From NCBI GenBank assembly GCA_910579185.1, contig CAJTTG010000002.1:279335-343334 (forward strand): a stretch of 64,000 nt of DNA, read 5' to 3'. The notes under the pieces are model-generated. The model was not told the DNA's origin. It did not search any database and saw only the letters and a program-made list of their open reading frames with translations. Shown here piece by piece: positions 47,280 to 57,750 of this stretch (positions are counted from its first letter, which is position 1; every line of letters begins with the position of its first letter). The stretch is from an uncultured Muribaculaceae bacterium (GTDB lineage: Bacteria > Bacteroidota > Bacteroidia > Bacteroidales > Muribaculaceae). The position numbers were made by a program, and so were the translations under genes.

Positions 47280-48173
47280 TCACAGATGCCATATCCTGCT
47301 GCGGTAGGCTTTGAGTTCTTCTTCTGGAAACTCAGCTATCGCTTTGTCAAATTCCCGGAGGATAACTGCCTTGTCATCGGGCAACGCTCCAGTGATTGGT
47401 ACCGTATTGGATATATGGTGTCCCATAAGGTTGACCTTTATTTTCAAGCGGTCAATGAGAGTTCGCATCTCCAGTAGTCTCTCAATCTCCGGTTCTTCCT
47501 CATACGAGCCGTCAAGCACTTCCTTATATAATTGTGATTCAGGAAATACAGTCAACGACACGATGTTGATTATACAAGGGTGCAGTTTGTTCAGTACATC
47601 TGCGGTGGCGATTGCACTTTCAACTCCTTTCCCCTTTCCTCCAAGTCCATTGAGGTAGAACACGTTGTAGTGTATTCCTGCTTCATCGAGTTTTGACAAC
47701 TGTTCAAGAATATCGTTGGCTTGATAGCCTTTGTTCATCCTTTCAAGAGTCGGATTATGTGCGGTCTCGATGCCGATATTTATGCTGTCGAGTTTCATGT
47801 GACGCAGGTTCTTCAACTCCTCTACTGATTTGGGCGCAATATCTGTCACGCGGGTGAACATTCCGAAAGACACCAAATGAGGAAGATACTTGCGTAGAAG
47901 TATGGCAATATCCATCAGTTTGTTGTAGCTGAGAGCAAACGGGTTGGCTCCTGTCATATAAACACGACGTGCTCGTGGTTGCCACTGTCGTATTACTTTC
48001 AAGTCTGCCTCCACCTCCGACAAGGGAGACATACGGAATGGTGTGCCGTGATACAGGCTACAAAATTTGCACTTGTGCCATGTGCAGCCCGATGTGATCT
48101 GGAGCAATTGCGAGTTTGCCTCGTATGGAGGTCGCCATACCTGCCCCGTGAAATGTAGTTCTGGATATATCAT
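47280..48173 (-). CDS. Radical SAM protein
   Basis: The 297-aa protein has the cluster motif SGCTWHKCKFCSLY near residue 30. The spacing CX4CX2C is that of the Elp3/COG1032-like branch rather than CX3CX2C. It also has the typical NIGIETAHNPTLERMNKGY (SAM binding) and GLGGKGKG turns. Substrate unknown. It is transcribed divergently from the HxlR gene; the two -7 boxes lie at 48204-48211 and 48191-48198. Confidence 0.87.
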   Translation of the reverse strand: MIYPELHFTGQVWRPPYEANSQLLQITSGCTWHKCKFCSLYHGTPFRMSPLSEVEADLKVIRQWQPRARRVYMTGANPFALSYNKLMDIAILLRKYLPHLVSFGMFTRVTDIAPKSVEELKNLRHMKLDSINIGIETAHNPTLERMNKGYQANDILEQLSKLDEAGIHYNVFYLNGLGGKGKGVESAIATADVLNKLHPCIINIVSLTVFPESQLYKEVLDGSYEEEPEIERLLEMRTLIDRLKIKVNLMGHHISNTVPITGALPDDKAVILREFDKAIAEFPEEELKAYRSRIWHL

Positions 48174-48238
48174 ATATCAACGATTTTTACTAAATTTGTA
48201 GTGCAAAATTAGGTGAGAATCAGAGCCTAAACAACAAC

Positions 48239-48272
48239 TTACCGAAAGGTTTGACCCTTACCGAAAAGTTTG
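48239..48272 (+). promoter_or_regulatory. HxlR operator, tandem TACCGAAA at 19-bp period (locus 1)
   Basis: TACCGAAA lies at 48240-48247 and 48259-48266, inside the longer repeat TTACCGAAARGTTTG, just upstream of the HxlR gene. The same words at the same spacing occur at the second HxlR locus (50541-50567). Confidence 0.65.
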
Positions 48273-48308
48273 TTTTACTCATTTTCAATCCTTTTCAACA
48301 GACACGAT

Positions 48309-48659
48309 ATGGCAAAAAAATTGGACTACGAATATTGCAAGGCCGCTCCGATGCTTGAATGGCTCGGAAACAAATGGGCGTTGGTCGTTCTCGTGAAGAT
48401 TTCCGAGAACGAGCCGGTGCGCTTCAACGAACTGTACCGCAATATTCCGTCCGTGTCTGAGAAAGTGCTGTCGCAGGTGTTGAAGCAACTTACCACTGAC
48501 GGCATAATCGAGCGTCAGCTTTACCCGGATGTACCGCCGCGTGTGGAATATTCAATCACAGACTTAGGCAAAACACTATTGCCTCATGTCGAAGCGTTAA
48601 TCAAGTGGGGACAGGACAACTTTGAAGAGATAATGACCAATAGGCACAACAATGAGTGA
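48309..48659 (+). CDS. HxlR-family winged-helix regulator
   Basis: The 116-aa protein (MAKKLDYEYCKAAPMLEWLGNKWALVVLVKISENEPVRFNELYRNIPSVSEKVLSQVLKQLTTDGIIERQLYPDVPPRVEYSITDLGKTL) is a full HxlR domain. An N-terminal Cys, typical of thiol-sensing members, lies in EYCKAAPML. The start at 48309 excludes 13 weakly coding residues. Its stop overlaps the ATG of the GrpB gene. It likely controls itself through the operator at 48239-48272. Confidence 0.9.
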   Translation: MAKKLDYEYCKAAPMLEWLGNKWALVVLVKISENEPVRFNELYRNIPSVSEKVLSQVLKQLTTDGIIERQLYPDVPPRVEYSITDLGKTLLPHVEALIKWGQDNFEEIMTNRHNNE

Positions 48660-49224
48660 GGCGGTGAAAAAGTTGAAAGATTTGACCTTGGAAGAACTAT
48701 GGGAACTGTTTCCAATAGTTCTTGTACCGCATTGTTCTTGCTGGAAAGAATGGGCTGATGATGAAATAAAGCAACTCCAAATAATCCTTACGGAAATTTG
48801 CCCCATAATCAACCATATAGGCAGCACCGCGATTTCGACAATTCAGGCCAAACCTATAATAGACATATTGGTGGAAGTATCGACAAGACTGGATTGGAAC
48901 AAATTACGTGATGTCATGGAGTCGTCCGGATATATATGTATGTCTGTTTCAGGAACACGTATGAGTTTCAATAAGGGATATACACCATCGGGATACGCCG
49001 ATAAGGTATTCCATATACATATTCATCCAATCGGTGACAATGACGAGATATTTTTTCGTGATTTTCTGGTGAACCATCCCGATACGGCTAAAGAATATGA
49101 GGCTCTGAAATTGAGTCTCTTGCCAAAATTCAAGCATAATAGAGATGGCTATACCGAAGCCAAAACTGAGTTTATCGAAAGAATTGTTTCTAAACGAAAC
49201 GGAGGACGCGCTCTGGTATCTTGA
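48652..49224 (+). CDS. GrpB-family protein (nucleotidyltransferase fold)
   Basis: The 190-aa protein contains the GrpB core INHIGSTAISTIQAKPIIDILVEV, and VFHIHIHPIGDNDEIFFRDFLVNHP. It is translationally coupled to the HxlR gene. The C-terminus runs straight into a frame belonging to a YdeI-like gene, so the end may have been reshaped by a deletion. Biological role of the family is poorly defined. Confidence 0.8.
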   Translation: MSEAVKKLKDLTLEELWELFPIVLVPHCSCWKEWADDEIKQLQIILTEICPIINHIGSTAISTIQAKPIIDILVEVSTRLDWNKLRDVMESSGYICMSVSGTRMSFNKGYTPSGYADKVFHIHIHPIGDNDEIFFRDFLVNHPDTAKEYEALKLSLLPKFKHNRDGYTEAKTEFIERIVSKRNGGRALVS

Positions 49225-49651
49225 TGCCGTCGAGGAGGCTCTATGTTTCGGGTGGATTGACTCTACATTGTAAAGCGTCAACGGCGAGCCGCTGCAACGC
49301 TTCGGACCGAGAACCAAATCCGGCAAATGGACTGAACTCAACAAGGAGCGATGCCGCAGGCTGGAAAAATTAGGACTGATGACCGAAAGTGGGCGCAAGG
49401 CTTGTCCCGACTTAACCACAAAATTTGAGATTATGCCGGAGATAGTCAAGTCGTTCAAGAAAATACCCACGGTATGGGAGAATTTTCAGGCTATGCCACC
49501 GCTCTATCAGCGTGTGAGGATAGACAATATCCACAGGGTAAAATCAAAGCCGGAGCTGTTCAACAGCCACCTTCAAAAATTGATAGAGGCAAGTGTCAAA
49601 GGTGAAATGATTGGCGACTGGCACGATTTCGGCCGACTAATATGTTATTGA
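49192..49651 (+). pseudogene. YdeI/OmpD-associated-type remnant, truncated and with a stop
   Basis: The +1 frame after GrpB reads TEDALWYLDAVEEALCFGWIDST, a TAA, then NGEPLQRFGPRTKSGKWTELNKERCRRLEKLGLM and a normal YdeI-type C-terminus to 49651. The N-terminal third is missing and an in-frame stop lies at the usual G-W-I-D junction. It is most likely a dead gene. Confidence 0.7.
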
Positions 49652-49677
49652 GGTGATGCTCAAAATGCCATTTTTAG

Positions 49678-50128
49678 CTAAGTGCTTTTTGTTTTACAAT
49701 ATTGTATTATCGTATTTGTAATTATGTTGTCAGAATTCAAGGGTGTTTGGTCGCACAACTCAAGATTCTTGACCATATGTAGGGTTCCTTGTTTATATTT
49801 CTGAAAATGTTCTGATGCGATATGAGATTTATACGCCTCATCAGATGAGTATGTTTCCAATATCGTAATAATGCAAGGGTTCTCTTTGTCCTGCATGGCA
49901 TACATGGTCAGCACTCCCGGTTCGGTACGCAGGGGATTTTGTCCCGACCTCGACTGCGAACTCCATGTATTCATCAAGATATTGTGGATAGACCTCAATT
50001 CTTGACAACCGAACTATACCGTCATTCGCCATCTTTTCTTTTTCTACCATATTATGTGAATGCGCGCACAATGACAGGCATGTTACCGCGCTGAGGATTA
50101 TTGCTCTAAATCTATTTTTTGTTGCCAT
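49678..50128 (-). pseudogene. Frameshifted exported monooxygenase-like (ABM) protein
   Basis: Reading starts at 50128 with a signal-like MATKNRFRAIILSAVTCLSLCAH and continues through VRLSRIEVYPQYLDEYMEFAVEVGTKS. The other frame then carries LRTEPGVLTMYAMQDKENPCIITILETYSSDEAYKSHIASEHFQKYKQGTLHMV, a clear ABM-type domain. One extra base in a G4/C4 run (49932-49935) explains the break. It may be a true mutation, phase variation or a sequencing error. Confidence 0.75.
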
Positions 50129-50471
50129 ATTTTTTCTCGAATATAGAGAAATGATCCTCCCCCCATTTAAGCATTGAGTCTATTATCGGCAAAAGTGATT
50201 TGCCAAGATCTGTGATCTCATATTCCGAACGCGGAGGTAGCTCCGGGTAAATGGTCTTGAAAACGAGACCATCCTCAACCATCTCCTTCAATTGGATATC
50301 GAGTACACGTGGAGCTGCTTCAGACAGGCATTTGTGAATTTCGCTTGGACGCATCGGTGAGCCGCTACGGAGCTCGTCAAGTATGCATGATTTCCATTTC
50401 GACTCTATAAGGCTCATTGTCAGCCGGAGTGGGCAATTCAGGTCCACAGGTATCTTCTTTTCGTAAGCCAT
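50112..50471 (-). CDS. HxlR-family winged-helix regulator (second)
   Basis: The 119-aa protein (MAYEKKIPVDLNCPLRLTMSLIESKWKSCILDELRSGSPMRPSEIHKCLSEAAPRVLDIQLKEMVEDGLVFKTIYPELPPRSEYEITDLGKSL) is a complete HxlR domain with the sensing Cys in VDLNCPLRL. It is divergent from the NTF2-like gene and has a TAACTTTG (50505-50498) on the minus strand. It likely represses both directions through the operator at 50541-50567. Confidence 0.9.
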   Translation of the reverse strand: MAYEKKIPVDLNCPLRLTMSLIESKWKSCILDELRSGSPMRPSEIHKCLSEAAPRVLDIQLKEMVEDGLVFKTIYPELPPRSEYEITDLGKSLLPIIDSMLKWGEDHFSIFEKKYGNKK

Positions 50472-50540
50472 TGATATTTTTCTGTTTATTCAGAATGCAA
50501 AGTTAATCAATATTGCTGATAATCAGAATGCAGAAAAAAA

Positions 50541-50599
50541 TTTCGGTATATGAATAATTTTTCGGTACTTGACATAAAGAAAATACCATATTAACTTCG
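50541..50599 (+). promoter_or_regulatory. HxlR operator (TTTCGGTA twice, 19-bp period) and promoter, locus 2
   Basis: TTTCGGTA, the complement of TACCGAAA, lies at 50541-50548 and 50560-50567, a 19-bp period as at locus 1. The promoter TTG (50569-50571), 20 bp, TAACTTCG (50592-50599) follows directly. Confidence 0.68.
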
Positions 50600-50632
50600 C
50601 AGTCGTAAAATAACACAAAAATACAACACGAT

Positions 50633-51016
50633 ATGAGAAGCGACATCAAGGAATACGAGGCAGTGGCAGAGGCTGCCGGAAAGTTCGTGAAAAGCGTAGC
50701 CGAGGGCAATAGTGAGTACGCAAAGGCTCTGTTCACTGACGATGCCGTCCTGTTCGGCATACTTGACGGAACACTGGAGCATGGTTCTATAGAGCAGTTC
50801 TACCACAATGTTGACACCGTTGCCGCCGGGGAGAACTTCAAAGCTCGCATTGATGTACTCGCCGTAGAGGAAACCGTAGCCGTTGTGCGTGTGCTTGAAG
50901 AGGGATGGGGAGGACGCATAGACTTCACCGACTTCCTGCTTCTGCTCAAGCTCAACGGCGAATGGAAATGCGTTGCAAAAGCCTACAATCAAAACTCCAA
51001 CACCATAAACGGATGA
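50633..51016 (+). CDS. NTF2-like/SnoaL-type protein
   Basis: The 127-aa protein (MRSDIKEYEAVAEAAGKFVKSVAEGNSEYAKALFTDDAVLFGILDGTLEHGSIEQFYHNVD) has the helix-then-sheet pattern of putative lumazine-binding/NTF2-like proteins. It has no signal peptide. It is the first gene of an HxlR-controlled operon, and its stop overlaps the lipoprotein start. Confidence 0.82.
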   Translation: MRSDIKEYEAVAEAAGKFVKSVAEGNSEYAKALFTDDAVLFGILDGTLEHGSIEQFYHNVDTVAAGENFKARIDVLAVEETVAVVRVLEEGWGGRIDFTDFLLLLKLNGEWKCVAKAYNQNSNTING

Positions 51017-51471
51017 AAAAACTTATATCTATCATTTTAATTTCAGTTATTATGACATCGTGCAACAATAACAAATGTGACAAAAATGAATGTGCTCCTG
51101 CTTCAGAAACGGTTGCAGTCACTAAACCCGATGCTCCCGAAGGTATTGTAAAGGCAATCGAATACTACATGGAGGGTGGCCAACAAGCTTCATCCGAGGT
51201 GGCAAAACCGGCCTTCGCCGAAACAGCCACAATGTCGTGGTATGAGAATGGCAAACTCCAGAGTGTACCCATTCAAACGCTGTTTGACGGCTTTGACTCA
51301 TGGAAACCTACCGAAACGTCATACGAAATCATAAACTGCGAAGTTGCCGAGGATGTCGCTATGGTGGCAATCAACTCGCAATTCGGCGAAGCCAAATACA
51401 CCGATATGTTCACACTTGTCAAAGATGGTGACGACTGGAAAATAGTCAGTAAAGTATATCATACTAAATAA
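51013..51471 (+). CDS. NTF2-like lipoprotein
   Basis: The 152-aa protein starts MKKLISIILISVIMTSCNN, a lipoprotein signal (lipobox MTSC, Cys17). The mature part is a second NTF2-like domain (AIEYYMEGGQQASSEVAKPAFAETATMSWYENGKL). The ATG overlaps the upstream stop. The paired cytoplasmic and envelope NTF2-like proteins are co-regulated by the HxlR protein. Confidence 0.8.
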   Translation: MKKLISIILISVIMTSCNNNKCDKNECAPASETVAVTKPDAPEGIVKAIEYYMEGGQQASSEVAKPAFAETATMSWYENGKLQSVPIQTLFDGFDSWKPTETSYEIINCEVAEDVAMVAINSQFGEAKYTDMFTLVKDGDDWKIVSKVYHTK

Positions 51472-51620
51472 CGAGAGTTCGACATAAGGAATCAGAATGA
51501 AATCAGTAGTTGGTTTCTTAGTAAAGAAACGATATGCAATAACAACACTCAAGGTATTGGTTATGAAGTTAGTGAATGACCGGAGCCTTGAGTGTTGTCT
51601 ACTATATTCCAATATACAAT

Positions 51621-52565
51621 CTATAACTGTTGTCGGGCGAAAAAGTCATATACTATCCTCGATATTCGGGCCATTATTTGCGAGGCATCTCTTTCAGATC
51701 CGTTGTAGTCGCGGACGAGGATTGCCAGTGAATATGCCCTGCCGTCGGGCAACATCACGTAGCCGACATCATTGTGGGCTGCTAGCCGTCCGTTGTCACG
51801 TCTGAAACCGCTCCCGGTCTTGTGGGCTACTCTGACGCCGGGAATCGTGTCGAGGGGAGCGACGATCCGGTCTGTCCCGGTCTGACAATCTGTGAGAATC
51901 CGGCATATCTCTTCTTGTTTCTGTTTGGAAACCAAGCTGTCGGTCATCACCATTTTTATCAGTTGGGCGCATGCAAGCGGTGTCGAGCGGTTTTCGTCAC
52001 ACAGGGAGTGGTTCCGGCGCATTTCGCCTTCGGTGTGTTTTAACTCGAATCCGTTGATGCCTGTGGCATTGCGTATGAAATCATTTGTCTCTCCAACAGA
52101 CAGTATCCGGTCAAACATCACATTGCTGACATTGTTGTCGCTCTGCTGCAATGTATATTCCATCATTTCGCGTACGCTCAGCTCTATCAAAGCCTCGTCT
52201 GAGTGTACCTTTAGCATTGGCGACCATGTTTCCGGATCAAGACTTGCCCGATCGATTGTGATAACGGTATCTAAATCCCGTCCCTCCATATCAAGTTTAT
52301 GGGCGGATGCAACGGCCTGATGCAGTTTGAAAACACTCATTAATTGATAATCGTCTGAGTTGTTTATGGTCAGAGTGTCGTTGTCCGGAGTTATGACCGC
52401 AATCCCGATCCTGCCATCAACATCCTTTATCGCTTCCGCCAGTTCTGTCCTAAGGGAGTCAAGCGCCGACGTGGTAGCCGATGTGTGCTGTCCTGAAAGA
52501 CATGATTGAAGCCATAGCGACGTCGCTATTCCGGACAGCATGAGCAAATATCTGATTATTTTCAT
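51621..52565 (-). CDS. Class A beta-lactamase (A2-like), probable lipoprotein
   Basis: The 314-aa protein begins MKIIRYLLMLSGIATSLWLQSC, a signal with a lipobox-like LQSC (Cys22). Catalytic motifs are in order: SVFK (Ser near 76), SDNN (near 143), an acidic E-x-x-R region and KTGSG (near 248). Extra residues around the SDNN helix and its Bacteroidales source suggest subclass A2 (CfxA/CblA-like). It would hydrolyse beta-lactams in the periplasm; spectrum cannot be read. It is chromosomal here, outside the prophage. Confidence 0.88.
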   Translation of the reverse strand: MKIIRYLLMLSGIATSLWLQSCLSGQHTSATTSALDSLRTELAEAIKDVDGRIGIAVITPDNDTLTINNSDDYQLMSVFKLHQAVASAHKLDMEGRDLDTVITIDRASLDPETWSPMLKVHSDEALIELSVREMMEYTLQQSDNNVSNVMFDRILSVGETNDFIRNATGINGFELKHTEGEMRRNHSLCDENRSTPLACAQLIKMVMTDSLVSKQKQEEICRILTDCQTGTDRIVAPLDTIPGVRVAHKTGSGFRRDNGRLAAHNDVGYVMLPDGRAYSLAILVRDYNGSERDASQIMARISRIVYDFFARQQL

Positions 52566-52624
52566 TTGATTACAGGGATTAATGACAAACCGCTTAATCA
52601 ATGATGATCAAGCGGCTTGCTCTG

Positions 52625-52706
52625 TGCGCACGAAGGGACTCGAACCCCCACGTCGTTAGACACTAGATCCTAAGTCTAGCGCGGCTACCAATTACGCCAC
52701 GTGCGC
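52625..52706 (-). tRNA. tRNA-Leu (anticodon TAG)
   Basis: The 82 bases fold with acceptor GCGCACG/CGTGCGC, a long variable arm, and anticodon stem CTAGA/TCTAG enclosing CTTAGGA (anticodon TAG). CCA is not encoded. Confidence 0.93.
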
Positions 52707-52774
52707 AGGATTTTTAAGACTCTGCAAAGGTAATGCTTTTGTCTTAATTATCCAAATCATTTTCCGGAATCGTA

Positions 52775-53977
52775 TTAGTTTTCCACTTGGAATCCGGCAT
52801 CGCGGAGGCCTTTTTTGACCTGCTCGATATGTTCTTGGTTGCGGGTCTCCATCTCTATGTGGAGCTTGCAGCCGTTGATCTCTGTGTTGGATGAATTGCG
52901 CTTATGTTCTACGGCGAGGATATTTGCGCCAAGGTCACCGATCACGCTGCACACTTTCGACAGCTGTCCGGGCTTGTCGGAGAGGATCACGGTCACTGTG
53001 CAGTCGCGTCCGTTCTTCACAAGGCCTCGTGTTATCACGCGGTTGAGCGACGTAACGTCGATATTGCCTCCGGAAACTATGCAGACCACCTTCTTCCCTT
53101 TGATCGGAACTTTGTTGAACATAGCTGCTGCAACGGATACTGCGCCGGCTCCTTCTGCCACGAGTTTCTGCTGTTCAATAAGCGTCAGGATAGCCGCCGC
53201 AACCTCATCGTCGCTGACAGTCACGATCTCATCGACGTATTTCTGACACATCTCAAAGGTATTGATTCCCGGCTCTTTCACGGCTATACCATCGGCAATC
53301 GTGCTGACGGAGTCCAGCTTCTTGCGCTCTCCCTCTTTGAGCGAATCGGCCATCGACGGTGCGCCTTCAGCCTGAACGCCATATACCCTCACATTCGGTT
53401 TTATAGTCTTGATCGTGAATGCAACGCCGGAGATCAGGCCGCCGCCGCCAACGGGAACAATAACTGCATCCACATCCGGCATCTCTTCAATGATCTCAAG
53501 GCCGATGGTGCCCTGTCCGGCGATCACGAGCGGATCGTCAAACGGATGCACGAGTGTATATCCGTGTTCTTTTTGAAGTTCCAGAGCCTTGCGGTAGGCA
53601 TCATCATAGACTCCCGGCACGAGACACACCTCTGCCCCGAGAGCCTTCGTTGCCTCAACCTTGGAGATCGGTGCGCCGGCAGGCAGGCAGATTATGGATT
53701 TGATACCATTGTGGGTCGCTCCCAACGCAACGCCCTGCGCATGGTTCCCGGCTGAGCAGGCTATCACGCCGCGTGACTTTTCCTCGTCGCTGAGCTGCGA
53801 GATCTTGTAGTAGGCTCCTCGCAGTTTGAACGATCCTGTATATTGCAGATTCTCCGGTTTCAGATACACCTGTGCTTCAGGATTGATCTTGGTGACACCG
53901 ATCAGTTTGGGATGTCTTGCAACGTTTTGCAGCACCTCGGCTGCTTTGTAGACTTCGGAGATATTCAATTGTTCCAT
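52775..53977 (-). CDS. ilvA: Threonine ammonia-lyase (dehydratase) with ACT domain
   Basis: The 400-aa PLP enzyme converts threonine to 2-oxobutanoate for isoleucine synthesis. The PLP lysine lies in YTGSFKLRGA (near 55), and the phosphate-binding glycines are in PVGGGGLISG. The C-terminal ACT domain (VILSDKPGQLSKVCSVIGDLGANILAVEH) is typical of feedback-regulated or catabolic forms. The start at 53977 (MEQLNISEVY) fits family length. It is downstream of thiH and may be co-transcribed. Confidence 0.93.
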   Translation of the reverse strand: MEQLNISEVYKAAEVLQNVARHPKLIGVTKINPEAQVYLKPENLQYTGSFKLRGAYYKISQLSDEEKSRGVIACSAGNHAQGVALGATHNGIKSIICLPAGAPISKVEATKALGAEVCLVPGVYDDAYRKALELQKEHGYTLVHPFDDPLVIAGQGTIGLEIIEEMPDVDAVIVPVGGGGLISGVAFTIKTIKPNVRVYGVQAEGAPSMADSLKEGERKKLDSVSTIADGIAVKEPGINTFEMCQKYVDEIVTVSDDEVAAAILTLIEQQKLVAEGAGAVSVAAAMFNKVPIKGKKVVCIVSGGNIDVTSLNRVITRGLVKNGRDCTVTVILSDKPGQLSKVCSVIGDLGANILAVEHKRNSSNTEINGCKLHIEMETRNQEHIEQVKKGLRDAGFQVEN

Positions 53978-54051
53978 CGCAAATATTTGTTTGATTTTTC
54001 TGCTGCAAATGTACACAAAAAAACTGCCCGTTGGTTGCTTTTCTGCGCTTT

Positions 54052-55161
54052 TCAGTCAAAAATTTTATCCCAATCTTTCCACACCGGTTCATAGCCCAGA
54101 GCACGTATCTCGTCGGCAACCTGCTGCGGACTGCGTGAGTCGGTGACCTCAAACTGCTCCAGCGCATCTGGGGTCGACACATAGCCGCCCGGCTCTGTTT
54201 TGGAGCCTGCCGACATGGATGTGACACCGAGCTTCATCATATTCGCACGGAACTTTGGCGACTCACGCGTCGAATACGAGATGTCGACATCGTGATCAAA
54301 TATGCGGAATGCAAATGTTAGCTGAGCCAGTTCCCTGTCGCTCATCACAACCTTAGGCTGATATCCACCCTCGGCCGGACACATGCGTGGAAAATTGATG
54401 CTGTAGCGTGTCCGCCAGTAATTACGGCGGAGATACTGCAGGTGACGGGCCATCATGGTCACGTCTGTGCGCCAGTCCTCAAGACCGATCAGAACACCCA
54501 TCCCGATCTTATGGACGCCGGCGCGACCCATGCGGTCAAACCCGTTCACGCGCCATTCGAAGATCGATTTCATGCCGCGTGGATGATAAGTCTTGTAGGC
54601 GGCCTCGTGATATGTCTCCTGAAAGCAGACCACTCCGTTCAGGCCGCTTTGCGTCAGCCGGTAGTAATCTTTTTCTTTAAGCGGCATCACCTCTATCGTC
54701 AGGTTGTTGAAGTATGGGCGTGCCACGTGGAGAGCCTTCTCAAGATAGTCAACTCCGTTCAGGCTCGGGAACTCTCCCGACACTATCAGCAGATTCTCAA
54801 ACGGCCCGAGGCGGCGTATGGCCTCACATTCGGCCTTGATCTGATCCATTGTCAGAGTGACACGGGTCAGAGGATTGGCATGGTTGAACCCACAGTACAC
54901 GCAGCCATTCGTACATGCATTCGACACGTACATAGGGATATACATCGAGATCGTTTTTCCGAAACGTTCAAGCGTATATCGGTGCGACAGCTGGGCCATC
55001 CGTTCCAGATAAGGCGCGGCGGCCGGAGAGATCAGTGCCATGAAGTCGTCGACTGTGAGATGCTCTTTGGCAAGAGCTATCTCAACGTCGCGGCTTGTTT
55101 TGTTTGCGATTGCGGCGGTAGTTTCGTCCCAGTCGTATTGTTTCAGTTCGTCGTAAAACAT
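54052..55161 (-). CDS. thiH: 2-iminoacetate synthase ThiH
   Basis: The 369-aa radical SAM enzyme makes dehydroglycine from tyrosine for the thiazole ring of thiamine. The cluster motif is CTNGCVYCGF (CX3CX2C, near residue 83). GVLIGLEDWRTD and CPAEGGY are typical for ThiH. It is the last gene of the thiamine operon, 15 bp from thiC. Confidence 0.93.
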   Translation of the reverse strand: MFYDELKQYDWDETTAAIANKTSRDVEIALAKEHLTVDDFMALISPAAAPYLERMAQLSHRYTLERFGKTISMYIPMYVSNACTNGCVYCGFNHANPLTRVTLTMDQIKAECEAIRRLGPFENLLIVSGEFPSLNGVDYLEKALHVARPYFNNLTIEVMPLKEKDYYRLTQSGLNGVVCFQETYHEAAYKTYHPRGMKSIFEWRVNGFDRMGRAGVHKIGMGVLIGLEDWRTDVTMMARHLQYLRRNYWRTRYSINFPRMCPAEGGYQPKVVMSDRELAQLTFAFRIFDHDVDISYSTRESPKFRANMMKLGVTSMSAGSKTEPGGYVSTPDALEQFEVTDSRSPQQVADEIRALGYEPVWKDWDKIFD

Positions 55162-55176
55162 ATATCGAAGGATGAA

Positions 55177-56892
<1,716 letters not shown>

Positions 56893-56935
56893 CTTGGATA
56901 TGATTGCTTAGTTTTAGAACTGAATTAGATGGTTC

Positions 56936-57709
56936 TTAGTCAAGAAAGGATGTTAGCGGACTCGTGGCTTCCGCGTGGGTGCTGACCGATCCCAGACCTG
57001 CGAGATAGCCCTTGCGGCCGGCTTCTACTGCTAGTTTGAAAGCCACGGCCATCTCAACCGGATTTCCGGCAACGGCGATAGCGGTGTTGACCAGAACGGC
57101 ATCCGCGCCTATCTCCATTGCGTCTGCGGCATGGGACGGAGCTCCGAGCCCGGCATCGATCACAACGGGCACGCGGCTTTCGGCTATGATTATTTCAAGA
57201 AGATCCCGTGTCTTGAGACCCTTGTTTGTGCCGATCGGCGCGCCAAGTGGCATCACGGCGGCTGTGCCGACTTCCTCAAGTCGTTTGCACAAAACCGGAT
57301 CTGCCTGGATATATGGAAGCACTTTGAATCCCTCTTTGGCCAGGATCTCCGTGGCCTTCAAGGTCTCGATAGGGTCGGGCAGCAGATATTTCGGATCCGG
57401 ATGGATCTCGAGTTTGATGAAGTCAGTGCCGAAACATTCGCGTGCCAGCCGGGCAGCCACGACAGCCTCCTCGGCGTTGCGCACTCCCGAAGTGTTTGGC
57501 AGGAACTGTACATGGTCGCGGTTTATATGGCGCAGCATGTCATCCTCCTCCTCATGCTGCATGTCTATGCGTTTCATTGCCACCGTGATCATTTCCGATC
57601 CCGATGCGAGGATGCTTTCAAGCATCAGTTTGTTCGACGAGAATTTTCCCGTGCCGACAAATAGTCGCGAATGGAACTCGCGGCCGCCTATATTAAGTAT
57701 GTCTGTCAT
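56936..57709 (-). CDS. thiG: Thiazole synthase ThiG
   Basis: The 257-aa TIM-barrel enzyme forms the thiazole phosphate. The Schiff-base region FLPNTSGVRNAEEAV and the GADAVLVNTAIA motif are visible, with MKRIDM near the N-terminal strand. It uses ThiS thiocarboxylate and the product of ThiH, both encoded here. Confidence 0.95.
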   Translation of the reverse strand: MTDILNIGGREFHSRLFVGTGKFSSNKLMLESILASGSEMITVAMKRIDMQHEEEDDMLRHINRDHVQFLPNTSGVRNAEEAVVAARLARECFGTDFIKLEIHPDPKYLLPDPIETLKATEILAKEGFKVLPYIQADPVLCKRLEEVGTAAVMPLGAPIGTNKGLKTRDLLEIIIAESRVPVVIDAGLGAPSHAADAMEIGADAVLVNTAIAVAGNPVEMAVAFKLAVEAGRKGYLAGLGSVSTHAEATSPLTSFLD

Positions 57710-57750
57710 TGTTTATGAAATGTGATATGTAATTGTTAAGACTCCACTTC

